Assembly: GCA_018667355.1 (NCBI GenBank)
Contig: JABIVC010000016.1
Location: 1 to 64,000 of the forward strand
DNA length: 64,000 bases
Origin: Gammaproteobacteria bacterium
GTDB lineage: Bacteria > Pseudomonadota > Gammaproteobacteria > GCA-002705445 > GCA-002716945
Reading direction: 5' to 3'
Shown: piece after piece, positions 19,972-31,860 of the stretch
Layout of the letters: each line of letters opens with the position of its first letter
Numbering within the stretch: the first letter of the stretch is position 1
Notes under the pieces: generated by a model
The model's input: only the letters and a program-made list of their open reading frames with translations
What the model was told of the DNA's origin: nothing
Database searches by the model: none
Position numbers and translations under genes: made by a program

Positions 19972-20756
19972 CTTTCTATTTTACCTTGAATCGATAAATA
20001 ATATATAACTAAACCAATTATAAACATTGGAATACTTAAAACCATTCCCATAGTTAACCAGTTTTCGTATAAGTATCCAATCTGAATATCTGGCACTCTC
20101 ACAAACTCAACTAAAAATCTAAAGAATGAGTAAAATATTAGGAATAGTGCGCTTAGTTTACCTGTCACTGGTTTATTATTATAAATAGTCTTTAATATTA
20201 TGAATAGAATTAAACCTTCTAATAGTGCCTCATATAACATTGATGGGTGCCTAGGGATTAAATCTATCTTTGTAAAAACTATACCCCAATCACTTTTAGT
20301 AGGCATCCCATATAGTTCAGAATTAATAAAATTACCTATCCTCCCAAGAAATAACCCTATAGGAACAAACACCACTATAAAATCAGATAATTTAAAAAAA
20401 TTAATTGTATTTTTTTTACTAATAAACAATATGCCAAATAAAATACCCAACAGAGCTCCATGAAATGACATTCCTCCTTCCCATATATAGAATGTCTTGA
20501 TGGGGTTATGATAGTAATAATCAAGATTATAAAATACTACGTAACCCAATCTCCCACCAATCAGAAGCGATAGTATTGAGATTAATAGTATTTTATCAAT
20601 AATTGCTATAGTAAAATCACAATTACCTAAAGCAATCTCTTTTTTCATAAAATAATCTAACAAGAGAAATGAGACTGCGTACATTGCTCCATACCAGTAT
20701 AAATCTATAAAACCTATAGAGAGTAAAATCGGATCTATATTGTGCGTATATATCAT
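19968..20756 (-). CDS. lgt: Prolipoprotein diacylglyceryl transferase
   Basis: [39 protein letters not shown]. Confidence 0.95.
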   Translation of the reverse strand: MIYTHNIDPILLSIGFIDLYWYGAMYAVSFLLLDYFMKKEIALGNCDFTIAIIDKILLISILSLLIGGRLGYVVFYNLDYYYHNPIKTFYIWEGGMSFHGALLGILFGILFISKKNTINFFKLSDFIVVFVPIGLFLGRIGNFINSELYGMPTKSDWGIVFTKIDLIPRHPSMLYEALLEGLILFIILKTIYNNKPVTGKLSALFLIFYSFFRFLVEFVRVPDIQIGYLYENWLTMGMVLSIPMFIIGLVIYYLSIQGKIER

Positions 20757-20820
20757 TTATAAAAATTGAATTATGCTAGTAATTATAATAGCCTATGATT
20801 CTGTACTATAAAAACAAATA

Positions 20821-22824
20821 ATGAATAGATTAAAAAATGAAAAAAGTGAATATCTCCTGCAACATGCTGATAATCCTGTAGATTGGTATCCTTGGTCAAA
20901 TGAAGCATTCAAGAAGGCTGAGGAAGAGGATAAGGCAATAATATTGTCTATTGGTTATTCTGCTTGTCATTGGTGCCATGTTATGGCTCATGAGTCTTTT
21001 GAAGATGATAATACAGCAGAGTTAATGAACTCGAATTTTATAAATATCAAACTTGACAAAGAAGAAAGGCCTGATTTAGATAAAATTTATCAAATGTCCC
21101 AAACAATAATAACAGGTAAAACAGGTGGTTGGCCATTGACAGTTTTTATGACTCCAAAAAAGTTTCCATTTTTTGCAGGAACTTATTTCCCTGATACAGA
21201 AAGGCATGGGTTGCCAGGGTTTAGAGATATTTTACTAAGAGTTATGGATTTTTATAAAAATCAAAGGAATGATATTGATAAGCAAAATATACAAATTAAA
21301 AATATCTTTGAAACTCTCAATAAAGTTAAAGAAGATAAAAATATAATAGATCAGGATTTGTTAGATGGAGTTAAGAAAGAATTATTATCATCTATAGATA
21401 AAGTTCATGGCGGCTTTGGTTCAGCTCCGAAGTTTCCTCATGTTAATAACTTAGATTATTTAATAAAGACGATTGATAAAGATGATAAAAATACATTAGA
21501 TTTAATAGAGCTGACCTTGCATAGAATGACATGTGCTGGCATATATGACCATTTGAAAGGTGGTTTTTTTAGATATTCTGTTGATGAATTATGGATGATT
21601 CCACATTTTGAAAAAATGTTATATGATAATGGCCCAATGATAGATATTTTATGTAATGCCTATAAAGTCACTAACAATTCATTATATTTAGATAAAGTCA
21701 ACCAAACATGTCAGTGGGTAATAGAAGAAATGCAAGACAAGCAAGGTGGTTTCTATTCAACTATAGATGCTGATTCTGAGCATGTTGAAGGTAAATTTTA
21801 TGTATGGTCAGATGAAGAATTAAAAGATATATTAAACTCTAATGAACTCAAATTATTTAAAGAGATATTTGTAGTATATGATAAGACTAACTTTGAAGGA
21901 AAATATCATCTACATGTTACAAAAACTAATCAAGATAATTATATAAAAAATAAAGATACTGCAGACTTAATATGCTTAAAATTGTTAGAGGAGAGAAACA
22001 AAAGAGTTCGTCCTACCACGGATAAAAAAATACTTGTCTCATGGAATTCACTTCTAATGCCAGGATTGATTAATGCTTATAAAATTACTGGGAATCAAAG
22101 CTATTATGATTCTGCTAGAAAATGCTTCGATTTTATAAAGAGTAATATGTGGGTCAGTAATAAGTTATATGCATGTTATCATGATAAACCTTATTTTGAT
22201 GCCTACCTAGATGACTATGCTTTTCTTGCTAAAGTTTGTATTGAATTTTTGAAAGTAAATTGGAATGAAAAAGATTTTATACTTTTAGAGAAATTAACAG
22301 ATATTTTATTAAATAGTTTTCAAGATAAAAAGAGTGGTGGATTTTATTATACATCTGATATCCATGAAGAGTTAATTTATAGGCCTAAATCATATATGGA
22401 TGAATCATTACCTTCTGGTAATAGCATTGCTACTGAAGTTTTATTGGAACTATACGAATTGACTGGTCATAATAAATATATAAATGCTGTAGAAAAGTCC
22501 ATAAGATCTGCAGCAGATTCTATTAATAGATCTAAGTTCTCCCACTGTAGTCTATACTTGACTACTCCAAATATGAATGTATCTAGCAAACTTGTTATTA
22601 TTAGATGCGGTCAGGAGAAAATGGAAGAATATAAAAAAAATATTTATGGCTTAAATAACATCAATGACAATATATATTTTATACCTAATGATGCCAATAT
22701 AAACATAGATGGGATTAAAGATAAAAAAAGCCAAGGAGAGTTTACAGCATATATCTGTCAAAATAATACTTGCTCAGAAGCAATTAAGAGTTTTGATAGC
22801 TTACATGCAATTCTTTCATCATGA
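20821..22824 (+). CDS. Thioredoxin-domain/DUF255 protein (YyaL family)
   Basis: [47 protein letters not shown]. Confidence 0.93.
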   Translation: MNRLKNEKSEYLLQHADNPVDWYPWSNEAFKKAEEEDKAIILSIGYSACHWCHVMAHESFEDDNTAELMNSNFINIKLDKEERPDLDKIYQMSQTIITGKTGGWPLTVFMTPKKFPFFAGTYFPDTERHGLPGFRDILLRVMDFYKNQRNDIDKQNIQIKNIFETLNKVKEDKNIIDQDLLDGVKKELLSSIDKVHGGFGSAPKFPHVNNLDYLIKTIDKDDKNTLDLIELTLHRMTCAGIYDHLKGGFFRYSVDELWMIPHFEKMLYDNGPMIDILCNAYKVTNNSLYLDKVNQTCQWVIEEMQDKQGGFYSTIDADSEHVEGKFYVWSDEELKDILNSNELKLFKEIFVVYDKTNFEGKYHLHVTKTNQDNYIKNKDTADLICLKLLEERNKRVRPTTDKKILVSWNSLLMPGLINAYKITGNQSYYDSARKCFDFIKSNMWVSNKLYACYHDKPYFDAYLDDYAFLAKVCIEFLKVNWNEKDFILLEKLTDILLNSFQDKKSGGFYYTSDIHEELIYRPKSYMDESLPSGNSIATEVLLELYELTGHNKYINAVEKSIRSAADSINRSKFSHCSLYLTTPNMNVSSKLVIIRCGQEKMEEYKKNIYGLNNINDNIYFIPNDANINIDGIKDKKSQGEFTAYICQNNTCSEAIKSFDSLHAILSS

Positions 22825-23573
22825 AAATAATATATTTGTCCATTAGGCTCCCTCTAATTATCATCCATATAATAGCTGGCTTAATAATTTTAATATGTTT
22901 CCCCTCAACTATTGAAAAATTGAAACCCATCCATCATACAATTAGCCTTTATTGGATGAAGATACTAGTAATTTTATTTGGTTTAAAAATAATACTAAAA
23001 GGAAAAAAATCAGAAGAAGCCAATGCATTTGTATCAAACCACATAAGTTTTCTAGACATTATAGTTCTAAATTCTTTAATACCATCAAATTTCATAGCAA
23101 AATCTGAAATTAGAAATTGGCCAGTTATTGGACATTTGTCATCTAAAACAGGAACGATATTTATCAAAAGAGGTGATAAAGATGATATTGCCAATGTTAT
23201 TGAAATAATGAAAAATTACATAAAAAGAGATAAGAAATTAATCTTTTTCCCTGAGGGGAGAATAGGGAATGGGATAGATATAAGAAAATTTCACAGTAAG
23301 TTGTTTAATTGTGTCTCAGGTTCTAATTCTATGGTCCAGCCAATATTTATAAGATATCCACTAGATTACCCGATAAATATTAAGTCTGATGATAGTGTTT
23401 GCTGGGCAGATAAAACCCAAACACTTATAAAAATATCTCTAAGATGTTTAGGTAAATCTTCAACTGATGTGATGGTTCATTTTGAAAAACCAATTAATGC
23501 TTCTAACCTTAATTCTTATGAGTTAGCAAAGGAATCTACTAACTCAGTTTTAGAATCTATAAATAATATCTAA
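22821..23573 (+). CDS. Lysophospholipid (1-acyl-G3P) acyltransferase, PlsC family
   Basis: NHISFLD (NHx4D) and [10 protein letters not shown] motifs; N-terminal TM. Confidence 0.87.
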   Translation: MKIIYLSIRLPLIIIHIIAGLIILICFPSTIEKLKPIHHTISLYWMKILVILFGLKIILKGKKSEEANAFVSNHISFLDIIVLNSLIPSNFIAKSEIRNWPVIGHLSSKTGTIFIKRGDKDDIANVIEIMKNYIKRDKKLIFFPEGRIGNGIDIRKFHSKLFNCVSGSNSMVQPIFIRYPLDYPINIKSDDSVCWADKTQTLIKISLRCLGKSSTDVMVHFEKPINASNLNSYELAKESTNSVLESINNI

Positions 23574-23580
23574 GGTTTAT

Positions 23581-23931
23581 TTAGACCATTCCTCTTTTAT
23601 CGCCTTCAGTTCCAATAGCAACCTCAACTTCCATATCGCCACCTAGAGGATACCATTGGCAAGCTATTACCATACCACTCTTAGTTTCTTCTGGTGTTAG
23701 TAAAGTTGTTGGATCACAAGGACTAGATGGATAATGTCCTTTACCTGAAATAATTGTAGTTCTACAAGAGCCACAACTTCCTACCTTACATGAATGTGGC
23801 CATGCAATTTTAGCATTTATTGCAGCCTTCATTAGATTCATACCAGGTTCAACACTAAATGTTTCTCCTGAACCTTTAACTGTTACTTTAGTTGGCTCAG
23901 CTTTTTTGAATAAATCTCCGAAAAATCCCAT
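23581..23931 (-). CDS. 2Fe-2S ferredoxin domain protein
   Basis: PHSCKVGSCGSCRTTI ... ACQWYPLGG cysteine pattern. Confidence 0.88.
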   Translation of the reverse strand: MGFFGDLFKKAEPTKVTVKGSGETFSVEPGMNLMKAAINAKIAWPHSCKVGSCGSCRTTIISGKGHYPSSPCDPTTLLTPEETKSGMVIACQWYPLGGDMEVEVAIGTEGDKRGMV

Positions 23932-24023
23932 TTTACTCTCTCCTTATGTAGCTTAGATTAAAAAATATCCCTAAATATATCATAAATAGTCAGAAGTGTA
24001 AGCAGAATAAAATAATATGTAGA

Positions 24024-25349
24024 TTAGATATTTATAAATCTATCATTCTTCATATGGTTATATAAAGCAATAGCTAATAATAGGCTTCTGATTGTGAAAA
24101 ATATTAGAAAAGAAATCCATAAATTATCATTATTACCATCCATTAAAATAGCTTCTAGTATAAAAAATATTATTCCAGAGATAATCATTATATTTCTTAA
24201 TAACTTTGCCTTCAAAGAGCCAATAAATACACCATCAAGCCAGAAAGCAATCGTTGCTGAAATAAATATTAAATAAAGATAAATAATGTTAGACATAACA
24301 ATAAAATGTATATTTTCTAAATTTGTTACAAATTTAACAATCGATAAATCATATAAATTAAAAATAAAAAGATAAATCAAAGCAAGTATAAATGAAAATT
24401 TACCTGTCGAGTATATCGATTGTCTCAATAGTATCTGCTTTCTTTTACCAATTGCATTACCTACCAATACTTCAGCAGAATGAGCAAATCCATCAATGCC
24501 ATAAGAGAAAAGGAAGAAAAAGTTCAACAGTATTGTATTTGCAGCAAGAACTGAATCTCCATAACTTGCCCCTGTTCTCATAAAGTATATAAAAACAGTC
24601 ATTAATATAAAGGACCTTATAAACATGTCTATATTTATAAGTATTTTTTTCTTAATCATTATCCAATTAAATATTTCGCCAATCTTAATATTTATATTTT
24701 TAAATATACCTTCACTTCTAATAGCATACAAAGCAAATATTATTACTGAATATTCAGATATTAAAGAAGCTATCGCAACACCTTCGATACTATAATGCAA
24801 TATGTAAATGAAATAATAATCTAAAATAATATTTAATAAATTAACTGTAATACTTACAACTATTGCAGCCTTAATATTTTGTGTACCAATATAATAACCT
24901 ATTATAATATCTCTTAAAAAAATTGCAGGTATAGACCATATTCTATATTCTAAATAGATTTTACTATGGAGAAGTACCTCGTTAGAAGCATTCATAAAAT
25001 CCAGAGAGAGCATAATAATTTGTTCTCTAAAAATAATAATCAATAATGAAATAAAACCTGAAATTAATAGTAGATGACTGAGTAATAATATAATCTCTTT
25101 CTTACTATTGCTTCCGATATGTTGCGAGACAAATCCAGTAGTTAAAGATTTTATGAATCCAAAACTAAATAATATATAGCTTATGATGATTGATCCGACA
25201 CCAATGGCTCCAATGTATATAACAGAACCAATATGACCCATCATTGCATTATCTACGAAGCCTACGAGCGGAATAGTTATATTGGAAATAATTAAAGGTA
25301 TTGCAATTCTTAAGGTATTACTATCTAGCCTAGAGAAATTACTAAACAA
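24024..25349 (-). CDS. MATE family efflux transporter (DinF-like)
   Basis: 12-TM pattern; LVGFVDNAMMGHIGS, GIDGFAHSAEVLVGNAIG. Confidence 0.88.
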   Translation of the reverse strand: MFSNFSRLDSNTLRIAIPLIISNITIPLVGFVDNAMMGHIGSVIYIGAIGVGSIIISYILFSFGFIKSLTTGFVSQHIGSNSKKEIILLLSHLLLISGFISLLIIIFREQIIMLSLDFMNASNEVLLHSKIYLEYRIWSIPAIFLRDIIIGYYIGTQNIKAAIVVSITVNLLNIILDYYFIYILHYSIEGVAIASLISEYSVIIFALYAIRSEGIFKNINIKIGEIFNWIMIKKKILINIDMFIRSFILMTVFIYFMRTGASYGDSVLAANTILLNFFFLFSYGIDGFAHSAEVLVGNAIGKRKQILLRQSIYSTGKFSFILALIYLFIFNLYDLSIVKFVTNLENIHFIVMSNIIYLYLIFISATIAFWLDGVFIGSLKAKLLRNIMIISGIIFFILEAILMDGNNDNLWISFLIFFTIRSLLLAIALYNHMKNDRFINI

Positions 25350-25355
25350 CGTGAG

Positions 25356-25523
25356 CTACGTTATCTCTATCATGTCAAAATCTTCTTTAGAAGCACCACA
25401 ATCAGGGCATGCCCAGTTTTCTGGAATATCTTCCCATTTCGTGCCTGGCTTTATATCATCATCAGGCCAACCTAAACTTTCGTCATAAATTAGGCCACAA
25501 ATTAAACAAAGATATTTTTTCAT
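25356..25523 (-). CDS. Rubredoxin
   Basis: [52 protein letters not shown] is longer but MKKYLC start preferred. Confidence 0.93.
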   Translation of the reverse strand: MKKYLCLICGLIYDESLGWPDDDIKPGTKWEDIPENWACPDCGASKEDFDMIEIT

Positions 25524-25589
25524 AATTTTTATAGCTTGTAGTTTCGCATAATTATATGAAAAACCCAATTAATTTGTTATAAATAATTA

Positions 25590-26222
25590 ATGATAAATAA
25601 AAATATATTAAGAGGCATATATCCAATATGTCCAGATTCTATACAATCAGATTTAACATATTTAGAAAAAGTTGAAGAGGTTATAGCCTCTGGTATCAAT
25701 ATAATACAGTTTAGGAGTAAATACCTATCTGGAAGAAAAAAAAGATTCTTATTAAAAAGTATTCATAGGTTATGCATGAACTCTAATGTTTATTTAATAA
25801 TAAATGATGATTATCATATAATAAAAAATATGGATGGTTGCGGACTACATTTAGGTAAAAACGATAAAAGTTTATTAGAGGCCAGACAAAATCTTGGAGA
25901 TAGTATAGTGATAGGAAAATCTTGTTATGGATCGGTTGAGACTGCTAGATTATCAGAGGTAAGTGGTGCTAGTTATGTATCTTTTGGTGCCATGTATGAT
26001 TCTAATACAAAACATAATGCAATAGTTATTAATCATAAGATAATATCAGAGGCTCAAAAAAAACTGAATATTCCAATATGTGTAATAGGTGGCATAGATA
26101 AGTTAAACTTAATGGATGTAAAGAAATATAAACCTGATATGATTTCAATGATTTCTGGAATATTTGAATATGAAAATCCAGGTAGAGAAATAAAAGAAAT
26201 GATGAGGTTAATTGAAGAGTGA
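25590..26222 (+). CDS. thiE: Thiamine-phosphate synthase
   Basis: FRSKYLSGRKKR, NDDYHIIKNMDGCGLHLGKND, GKSCYGS, CVIGGID. Confidence 0.88.
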   Translation: MINKNILRGIYPICPDSIQSDLTYLEKVEEVIASGINIIQFRSKYLSGRKKRFLLKSIHRLCMNSNVYLIINDDYHIIKNMDGCGLHLGKNDKSLLEARQNLGDSIVIGKSCYGSVETARLSEVSGASYVSFGAMYDSNTKHNAIVINHKIISEAQKKLNIPICVIGGIDKLNLMDVKKYKPDMISMISGIFEYENPGREIKEMMRLIEE

Positions 26223-27505
26223 AGAATTCGATCAAATTATTTAAACAGGCTCAAAAATATATACCCGGTGGAGTTAACTCACCAGTTAGAGCTTTTTCTT
26301 CTGTTGGAACAACACCTTTCTTTATAAAAAGGGCACAAGGACAATATCTAATAGATGAAGATAATAATCAATATATAGATTTTGTTGGGTCATGGGGAGC
26401 TCAGATTCTAGGTCATTCAGATAAAAGAATTATTAAAGAGATAAACAAAAAAATTAACTCAGGAATTACATATGGGGCACCATGCAAAGATGAAATAATG
26501 TTGGCAAGACAAATCACAAAGATCTTCCCTTCAATAGAAAAAATTAGAATGGTTAATTCTGGGACAGAGGCAACTATGAGTGCTATTCGTCTAGCAAGAG
26601 GTTTCACGAAGAAAGATAAAGTAATTAAATTTGATGGTTGCTATCATGGGCATGGGGATTCGTTTCTAATCAAAGCAGGTTCTGGAGCATCAACTTTTGG
26701 TTCTCCAAACTCACTTGGTGTTACAAAAGCAAATGCCAAAGATACTATCTCTCTACCATACAATAATATCACCAAAGTTGAGGAAGCAATAAAAAATAAT
26801 AATGTTGGATGTATAATAATTGAGCCTATTGCTGGAAATATGAATTTTATCAGGTCACAAAAAATATTTATTAAAAAATTGAGAACTTTGTGTGATAAAA
26901 ATCATATTATTTTAATATTTGATGAAGTTATGACGGGTTTGCGTGTAGCCAAAGGTGGAGCACAGAGTTTATATAAAGTTAGGCCTGACCTCACAACGTT
27001 AGGTAAAGTTTTAGGTGGAGGATTACCTGTTGGAGCTTTTGGTGGTAGAAAAGATATAATGGATAATTTAGCACCTCTCGGAGGAGTTTATCAGGCCGGC
27101 ACACTTTCAGGAAATCCATTGGCAATGGCAGCAGGTTTAAAAACTTTAGAAATCATCTCTAAACCCAGATATTTTAAAGAATTAAGTAATAAAGCTAAAT
27201 ATTTTATATCTGAAATTAATAGAATTTCTAAAAAATATAAAATTAATATGTCAGCAGATAGTCAGGGTGGGATGTTTGGAATTTATTTTACAAAAAAACG
27301 TGTGAATAATTATAATGATATCTTAAATACTCAAGAAGATAGGTTTGTAGATTTTTTCCAATACATGTTAAAGCATGGTGTATTTTTCGCACCATCAATG
27401 TTTGAAGCTGGTTTTATATCATCTAGTCATACAAAAAAAGACATAGATTATACAATAAAAATTTATGAAAAATGGGTTAAGAATACCTCTCTATCTGCTG
27501 ATTAA
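26219..27505 (+). CDS. hemL: Glutamate-1-semialdehyde 2,1-aminomutase
   Basis: YIPGGVNSPVRAFSSVGTTPFF, NSGTEATMSAIRLAR, TTLGKVLGGGLPVGAFGG. GTG start. Confidence 0.97.
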   Translation: MKNSIKLFKQAQKYIPGGVNSPVRAFSSVGTTPFFIKRAQGQYLIDEDNNQYIDFVGSWGAQILGHSDKRIIKEINKKINSGITYGAPCKDEIMLARQITKIFPSIEKIRMVNSGTEATMSAIRLARGFTKKDKVIKFDGCYHGHGDSFLIKAGSGASTFGSPNSLGVTKANAKDTISLPYNNITKVEEAIKNNNVGCIIIEPIAGNMNFIRSQKIFIKKLRTLCDKNHIILIFDEVMTGLRVAKGGAQSLYKVRPDLTTLGKVLGGGLPVGAFGGRKDIMDNLAPLGGVYQAGTLSGNPLAMAAGLKTLEIISKPRYFKELSNKAKYFISEINRISKKYKINMSADSQGGMFGIYFTKKRVNNYNDILNTQEDRFVDFFQYMLKHGVFFAPSMFEAGFISSSHTKKDIDYTIKIYEKWVKNTSLSAD

Positions 27506-28792
27506 TATAATCTGAATATCCGCAACATTAGTGCCAGATGGACCAGTTTTATAAAGCGCATTAATAGATTCTAGAAATGTATAAGAATCATTATTGTCTA
27601 AAAAATCATTAATGTCTAAAGTAGATTTTGATAGGGCTTCTATTGATGAATTATCTATAATCCCTCCAGCTGCATCAGTTGGTCCATCAATACCATCTGT
27701 TCCAATGGATAATAATAACCAATCAAGGGAAGAAGGAATTTTTTTTGCGTTAGCTAAAAAAGATAAGGCTAACTCTTGATTTCTACCACCTTTCCCAGAT
27801 CCAGTCATATTAACGACTGTTTCTCCACCAGATATTATAGCTAATTTATCATTTGGAAATTCATTAGATAGTTTAATAAGACTATCTATTAATGAAGAAG
27901 CTTCGTTTCTAGCTTCACCAATAAGGTCCTCATTAATAATGATAGGTTTATAACCTAATTTCTTAGAAGAAATTGACAACTGCTCTCTAAATATTTTATT
28001 ACTACATATAATTTGATTAGTTGAATTTTCAATCTTATTAGGTGATTCTTCAACCAAACCTGAAATACCATTATTCAAATGTTCAATTATTGATTTTGGT
28101 GTAAGGTTAATTAGATGATATTTGGCAAGTATGTCATAAGCATTCTGATAGGTTGTCTCGTCTTGGATTGTAGGTCCAGAAGCTATAGTGCTGATATCAT
28201 CATTAATTACATCTGATATTATTAAAGAGTAACAATGCGAAGGAAGTGCATGTTGTGCAAGTCTTCCGCCTTTTATACTAGACATATGTTTTCTGACAGC
28301 ATTCATTTCATTTATAGATGCTCCAGATTTAAGCAACATGTCTGTTAATTTGGTCTTGTCATCAAGAGAAATAGACTCTGCTGGTTTAGCTAGCAAAGAT
28401 GATCCGCCCCCACTTATTAAAAATATTACCAAATCATCTTTGGTGGATGAAGAAATATAGTTTAGTACTTTCTCTCCTGCCTCAATACTTTTATGGTCTG
28501 GAATTGGATGAGACGATAAATGAAGGTCGCCTTTATAAGACATCTTAAAATTAGATTCAGTTGATATTACTAAAGGTTGAGAGGCTATCTTAATATGGTT
28601 TAAATTTTCTATAAATTCTAAACAGCCATTCATCATTGTTATTGAAGCTTTACCAAAAGCAACGAGATATACTTTTTTATAATTTTTAAATAGATCTGGA
28701 TTATCTTTTAAATGAGCATAAACAGAAGCTGCTGGATCTAATTTGCTAAGACAAGATTTATATATGTTTCCAACATCTTCACGGAGTGACAT
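27491..28792 (-). CDS. Glycerate 2-kinase (MOFRL/GckA family)
   Basis: FLISGGGSSLLAKPAE, NAVRKHMSSIKGGRLA, GTDGIDGPTDAAGGII. Confidence 0.9.
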   Translation of the reverse strand: MSLREDVGNIYKSCLSKLDPAASVYAHLKDNPDLFKNYKKVYLVAFGKASITMMNGCLEFIENLNHIKIASQPLVISTESNFKMSYKGDLHLSSHPIPDHKSIEAGEKVLNYISSSTKDDLVIFLISGGGSSLLAKPAESISLDDKTKLTDMLLKSGASINEMNAVRKHMSSIKGGRLAQHALPSHCYSLIISDVINDDISTIASGPTIQDETTYQNAYDILAKYHLINLTPKSIIEHLNNGISGLVEESPNKIENSTNQIICSNKIFREQLSISSKKLGYKPIIINEDLIGEARNEASSLIDSLIKLSNEFPNDKLAIISGGETVVNMTGSGKGGRNQELALSFLANAKKIPSSLDWLLLSIGTDGIDGPTDAAGGIIDNSSIEALSKSTLDINDFLDNNDSYTFLESINALYKTGPSGTNVADIQIILISR

Positions 28793-28802
28793 CTCTAGTT
28801 AC

Positions 28803-29774
28803 TCAAACAACTTTATTTGGTAAATCAGTTCCTGCAAAAAAAGCTAGCGTATTATCGATAGCTGTATTTCCCATTGCTAATCTAGTTTCAATAGTTGCAC
28901 TCCCTAAATGTGGGAATGATACTACGTTCTCCATTGTTTTAAGTTCATTTGGAAGATTAGGTTCTGTTTCAAAAACATCCAAACCAGCTCCTGCAATTTC
29001 CTTATTGACTAAGGCCTGAACTAAAGCTTTTTCATCTATTATGTCGCCACGTGCTGTATTAATAACAAAAGCTGTGTTTTTCATCATTTTGAACCTCTCT
29101 TCATTCATTAGATGAAAAGTTTCTTTAGTTGCTGGACAGTTAATTGAAACAAAGTCACTTTCTTTACATATATCTTCAATAGTATCAAGCTTAGTTGCAT
29201 TAAAACTTTTTGTTACATCTGCAGGTATATCATATGGGTCCCAATATAATATTTCCATATCAAAACCAAAATGTGCTCTTTTAGCTACAGCTTGGCCAAT
29301 TCTTCCAAAGCCAATGATTCCCAGCTTTTTACCAGTTACTTTTGTACCAAGCAAATGCGTAGGCCTCCAACCTGTCCAATTCTCGGCTCTGAGCTCCCTT
29401 TCTCCTTCACCAACTCTTCTTGCAGCCATTAATAAAAGTGACATCGCTATGTCTGCTGTACAATCTGTAAGGACACTAGGCGTATTAGATACTGTAATAC
29501 CCAACTCTTTAGCTTTAGCAATATCAATATGATTAAAACCAACGCCAAAATTCCCAATCATATTTGCTCTTCTATTTTCAACTGATAAAACATCAGATGT
29601 AATTTTATCTGTAACAGTAGGCATGAGGACATCACAATTTTGAAGAGCTGACTTCAACTCATCTGCAGTAAAGGGTTTGTCTGATTCATTTAAAGTAACA
29701 TCGAATAGTTCCTTTAATCTATCCTCATTATCTTTTGGCCATTTTCTAGTAACAATTGCAACCGGTTTAGTCAT
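28803..29774 (-). CDS. D-2-hydroxyacid dehydrogenase (glyoxylate/hydroxypyruvate reductase type)
   Basis: GNFGVGFNHID, LGIIGFGRIGQAVAKRA, INTARGDIIDEKAL, GAGLDVFETEP; neighbours support glyoxylate/hydroxypyruvate. Confidence 0.88.
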   Translation of the reverse strand: MTKPVAIVTRKWPKDNEDRLKELFDVTLNESDKPFTADELKSALQNCDVLMPTVTDKITSDVLSVENRRANMIGNFGVGFNHIDIAKAKELGITVSNTPSVLTDCTADIAMSLLLMAARRVGEGERELRAENWTGWRPTHLLGTKVTGKKLGIIGFGRIGQAVAKRAHFGFDMEILYWDPYDIPADVTKSFNATKLDTIEDICKESDFVSINCPATKETFHLMNEERFKMMKNTAFVINTARGDIIDEKALVQALVNKEIAGAGLDVFETEPNLPNELKTMENVVSFPHLGSATIETRLAMGNTAIDNTLAFFAGTDLPNKVV

Positions 29775-29776
29775 TA

Positions 29777-30955
29777 TTATTCTCCTGATGGATTATCGAG
29801 CCAGTATTTAGACGCTGCTGCAATACCACTTCCTAATTCCACTTTAATCCCATTAGACATCATTGCCATTTCAGCACCAGCAATTGCACTACATAGCATT
29901 AGTTCGTTTAAATCACCTAGGTGACCAATTCTAAATACTTTTCCTGCTACTTTCGCAAGTCCTGCACCAAGTGCTAAGTTATAAGTATTGAAAGCAGTAC
30001 TTATTACTGGTACAGCATCTGCACCTTCTGGAACAACTATGGCGCTAACTGTATCTGAATACCATTTTTCTTCTTTAGCGCACAACTGCATACCCCATCC
30101 ATCCAATATAGCTCGTCTTGTTCCTTCAGCTAAACGATGGTGTCTTTTCCAAACATTTTCAAGCCCTTCATTAAGTAACATATCAAGAGCTACTCTCATG
30201 CCTCTTAATAAATTAACAGGTGGAGTGTAAGGAGTATATCCAGTCTCTAATTTTGCAATCATATCCTGAACATCAAAATAGCATGTTGGGTAAGTAGAAG
30301 ATTTCATAGCTTCTAGTGCTTTTGGGCTAACACCTAAAACACCTAAACCCGCTGGTAGCATTAAGCCTTTTTGAGACCCACTAACTACACAGTCAACTCC
30401 CCAGTCATCCATTCTAAATTCATAACTAGCTACAGAACTTACTCCATCTACCATTAACAGAGCAGGATGATTTAAATCATCTAGTACTTTTCTTATTGCT
30501 AGAACATCACTTTTAACTCCTGTAGCAGTTTCATTCTGACAAACCAAAACAGCTTTTATCTTATGACCTTTATCCTTTGATAGTTCTCTATGATAACTTT
30601 CTGGATTAGCTCCAGTTCCCCATTCTTCTTCCATAGTAATCGCATTAAATTGTAATCTTTTACACATATCTAGCCACAACATACTAAATTGACCAAAGCT
30701 CGCACCTAGAACAGAATCTCCTATATTGAGTGTGCTTTGTAGAGCAGCTTCCCAGCAACCAGTTCCAGAGGAAGGGAAAAAAACGACTTTTCCTTTTTCT
30801 GTAAGAACAATCTTCTTAAGATCTTCTACTAGCGGTGCAATTAAACCTGGGATGGTTGGATTTCTATGATCTTCCATAGGACAATGAATTGCTTGTTGAA
30901 CTGCAGCCGGAACGTTTGATGGTCCTGGCACGTATAAATGATGATTTCCTGACAT
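29777..30955 (-). CDS. sgaA: Serine-glyoxylate aminotransferase-type class V aminotransferase
   Basis: LYVPGPSNVPAAVQQAIHCPMEDHRNP, VDGVSSVASYEFRMDDWGVDCVVSGSQKGLMLPAGLGVL. Confidence 0.9.
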   Translation of the reverse strand: MSGNHHLYVPGPSNVPAAVQQAIHCPMEDHRNPTIPGLIAPLVEDLKKIVLTEKGKVVFFPSSGTGCWEAALQSTLNIGDSVLGASFGQFSMLWLDMCKRLQFNAITMEEEWGTGANPESYHRELSKDKGHKIKAVLVCQNETATGVKSDVLAIRKVLDDLNHPALLMVDGVSSVASYEFRMDDWGVDCVVSGSQKGLMLPAGLGVLGVSPKALEAMKSSTYPTCYFDVQDMIAKLETGYTPYTPPVNLLRGMRVALDMLLNEGLENVWKRHHRLAEGTRRAILDGWGMQLCAKEEKWYSDTVSAIVVPEGADAVPVISTAFNTYNLALGAGLAKVAGKVFRIGHLGDLNELMLCSAIAGAEMAMMSNGIKVELGSGIAAASKYWLDNPSGE

Positions 30956-31065
30956 GTGCTTTTTCCTTTTTAGTAATTAAAATGAATTAACTTATAAATT
31001 TAATTTCATATAGTATGCCACAATTGTGGATATTTTAAACTATAATATATGACTTTTAGGAAGCT

Positions 31066-31860
31066 ATGCTAATGAGTATATATTGGTTATATCTAATCAC
31101 TGGAGCAATTGGAGGCTTCATTGGTGGTCTTTTGGGGCTAGGCGGAGGCATAATCTTTGTGCCTTTTCTATTCTTTATATTTAGTTTATATGACTTACAT
31201 CCAAGCCATGTAATGCAAAGCGCAGTCTGCACGTCATTAGTATGTGTAATTCTTTCAAGCTTATCTGCGGCAATTAAACATAATAAAAATAAATTAATTA
31301 ATTGGCGGCTAGTTAAGATAATGTTGCCCGGGTTAATATTGGGCTCAATTATTGGTGTCTCTGTAATCACAATATTAACTAGTGATGTTATAAAATTATA
31401 TTATGGGATACTTTTAATAATTATCTCTATATATCTGATAAATGAAAAAGAGAAAAATAATTATCATACAAATAGAGAGCATAAACATATAAATATATTT
31501 TCTTTTATCACAGGTTTTATTAGTAATATATTAGGTATTGGCGGTGGCACTCTGACAACACCATATTTTAAATTTAATGGTGAATCCATGAAGACGAGTA
31601 TAGCAACAGCAGCAGCTTGCGGTGTGCCAATAGCCTTATTAGGGATATTAGGAGTTTTGGTTATATCAACAATCTTCCCAATATTTGGAAAAACAGTCTT
31701 AGATTTTATTGACTTTCATGCTTTCTTTCTTATCTCAGTATCCACTCTCATATTTTCTTATATAGGAGCTGGAGTTACATATAAAACAAATACACAAATA
31801 TTGAAAAAGATATTTTGCATGACTCTTTTTCTAGTTGGGATAACAATACTTATCTACTGA
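31066..31860 (+). CDS. TSUP (TauE/SafE) family membrane transporter
   Basis: GGFIGGLLGLGGGIIFVPFL and repeat FISNILGIGGGTLTTPYF. Confidence 0.9.
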   Translation: MLMSIYWLYLITGAIGGFIGGLLGLGGGIIFVPFLFFIFSLYDLHPSHVMQSAVCTSLVCVILSSLSAAIKHNKNKLINWRLVKIMLPGLILGSIIGVSVITILTSDVIKLYYGILLIIISIYLINEKEKNNYHTNREHKHINIFSFITGFISNILGIGGGTLTTPYFKFNGESMKTSIATAAACGVPIALLGILGVLVISTIFPIFGKTVLDFIDFHAFFLISVSTLIFSYIGAGVTYKTNTQILKKIFCMTLFLVGITILIY

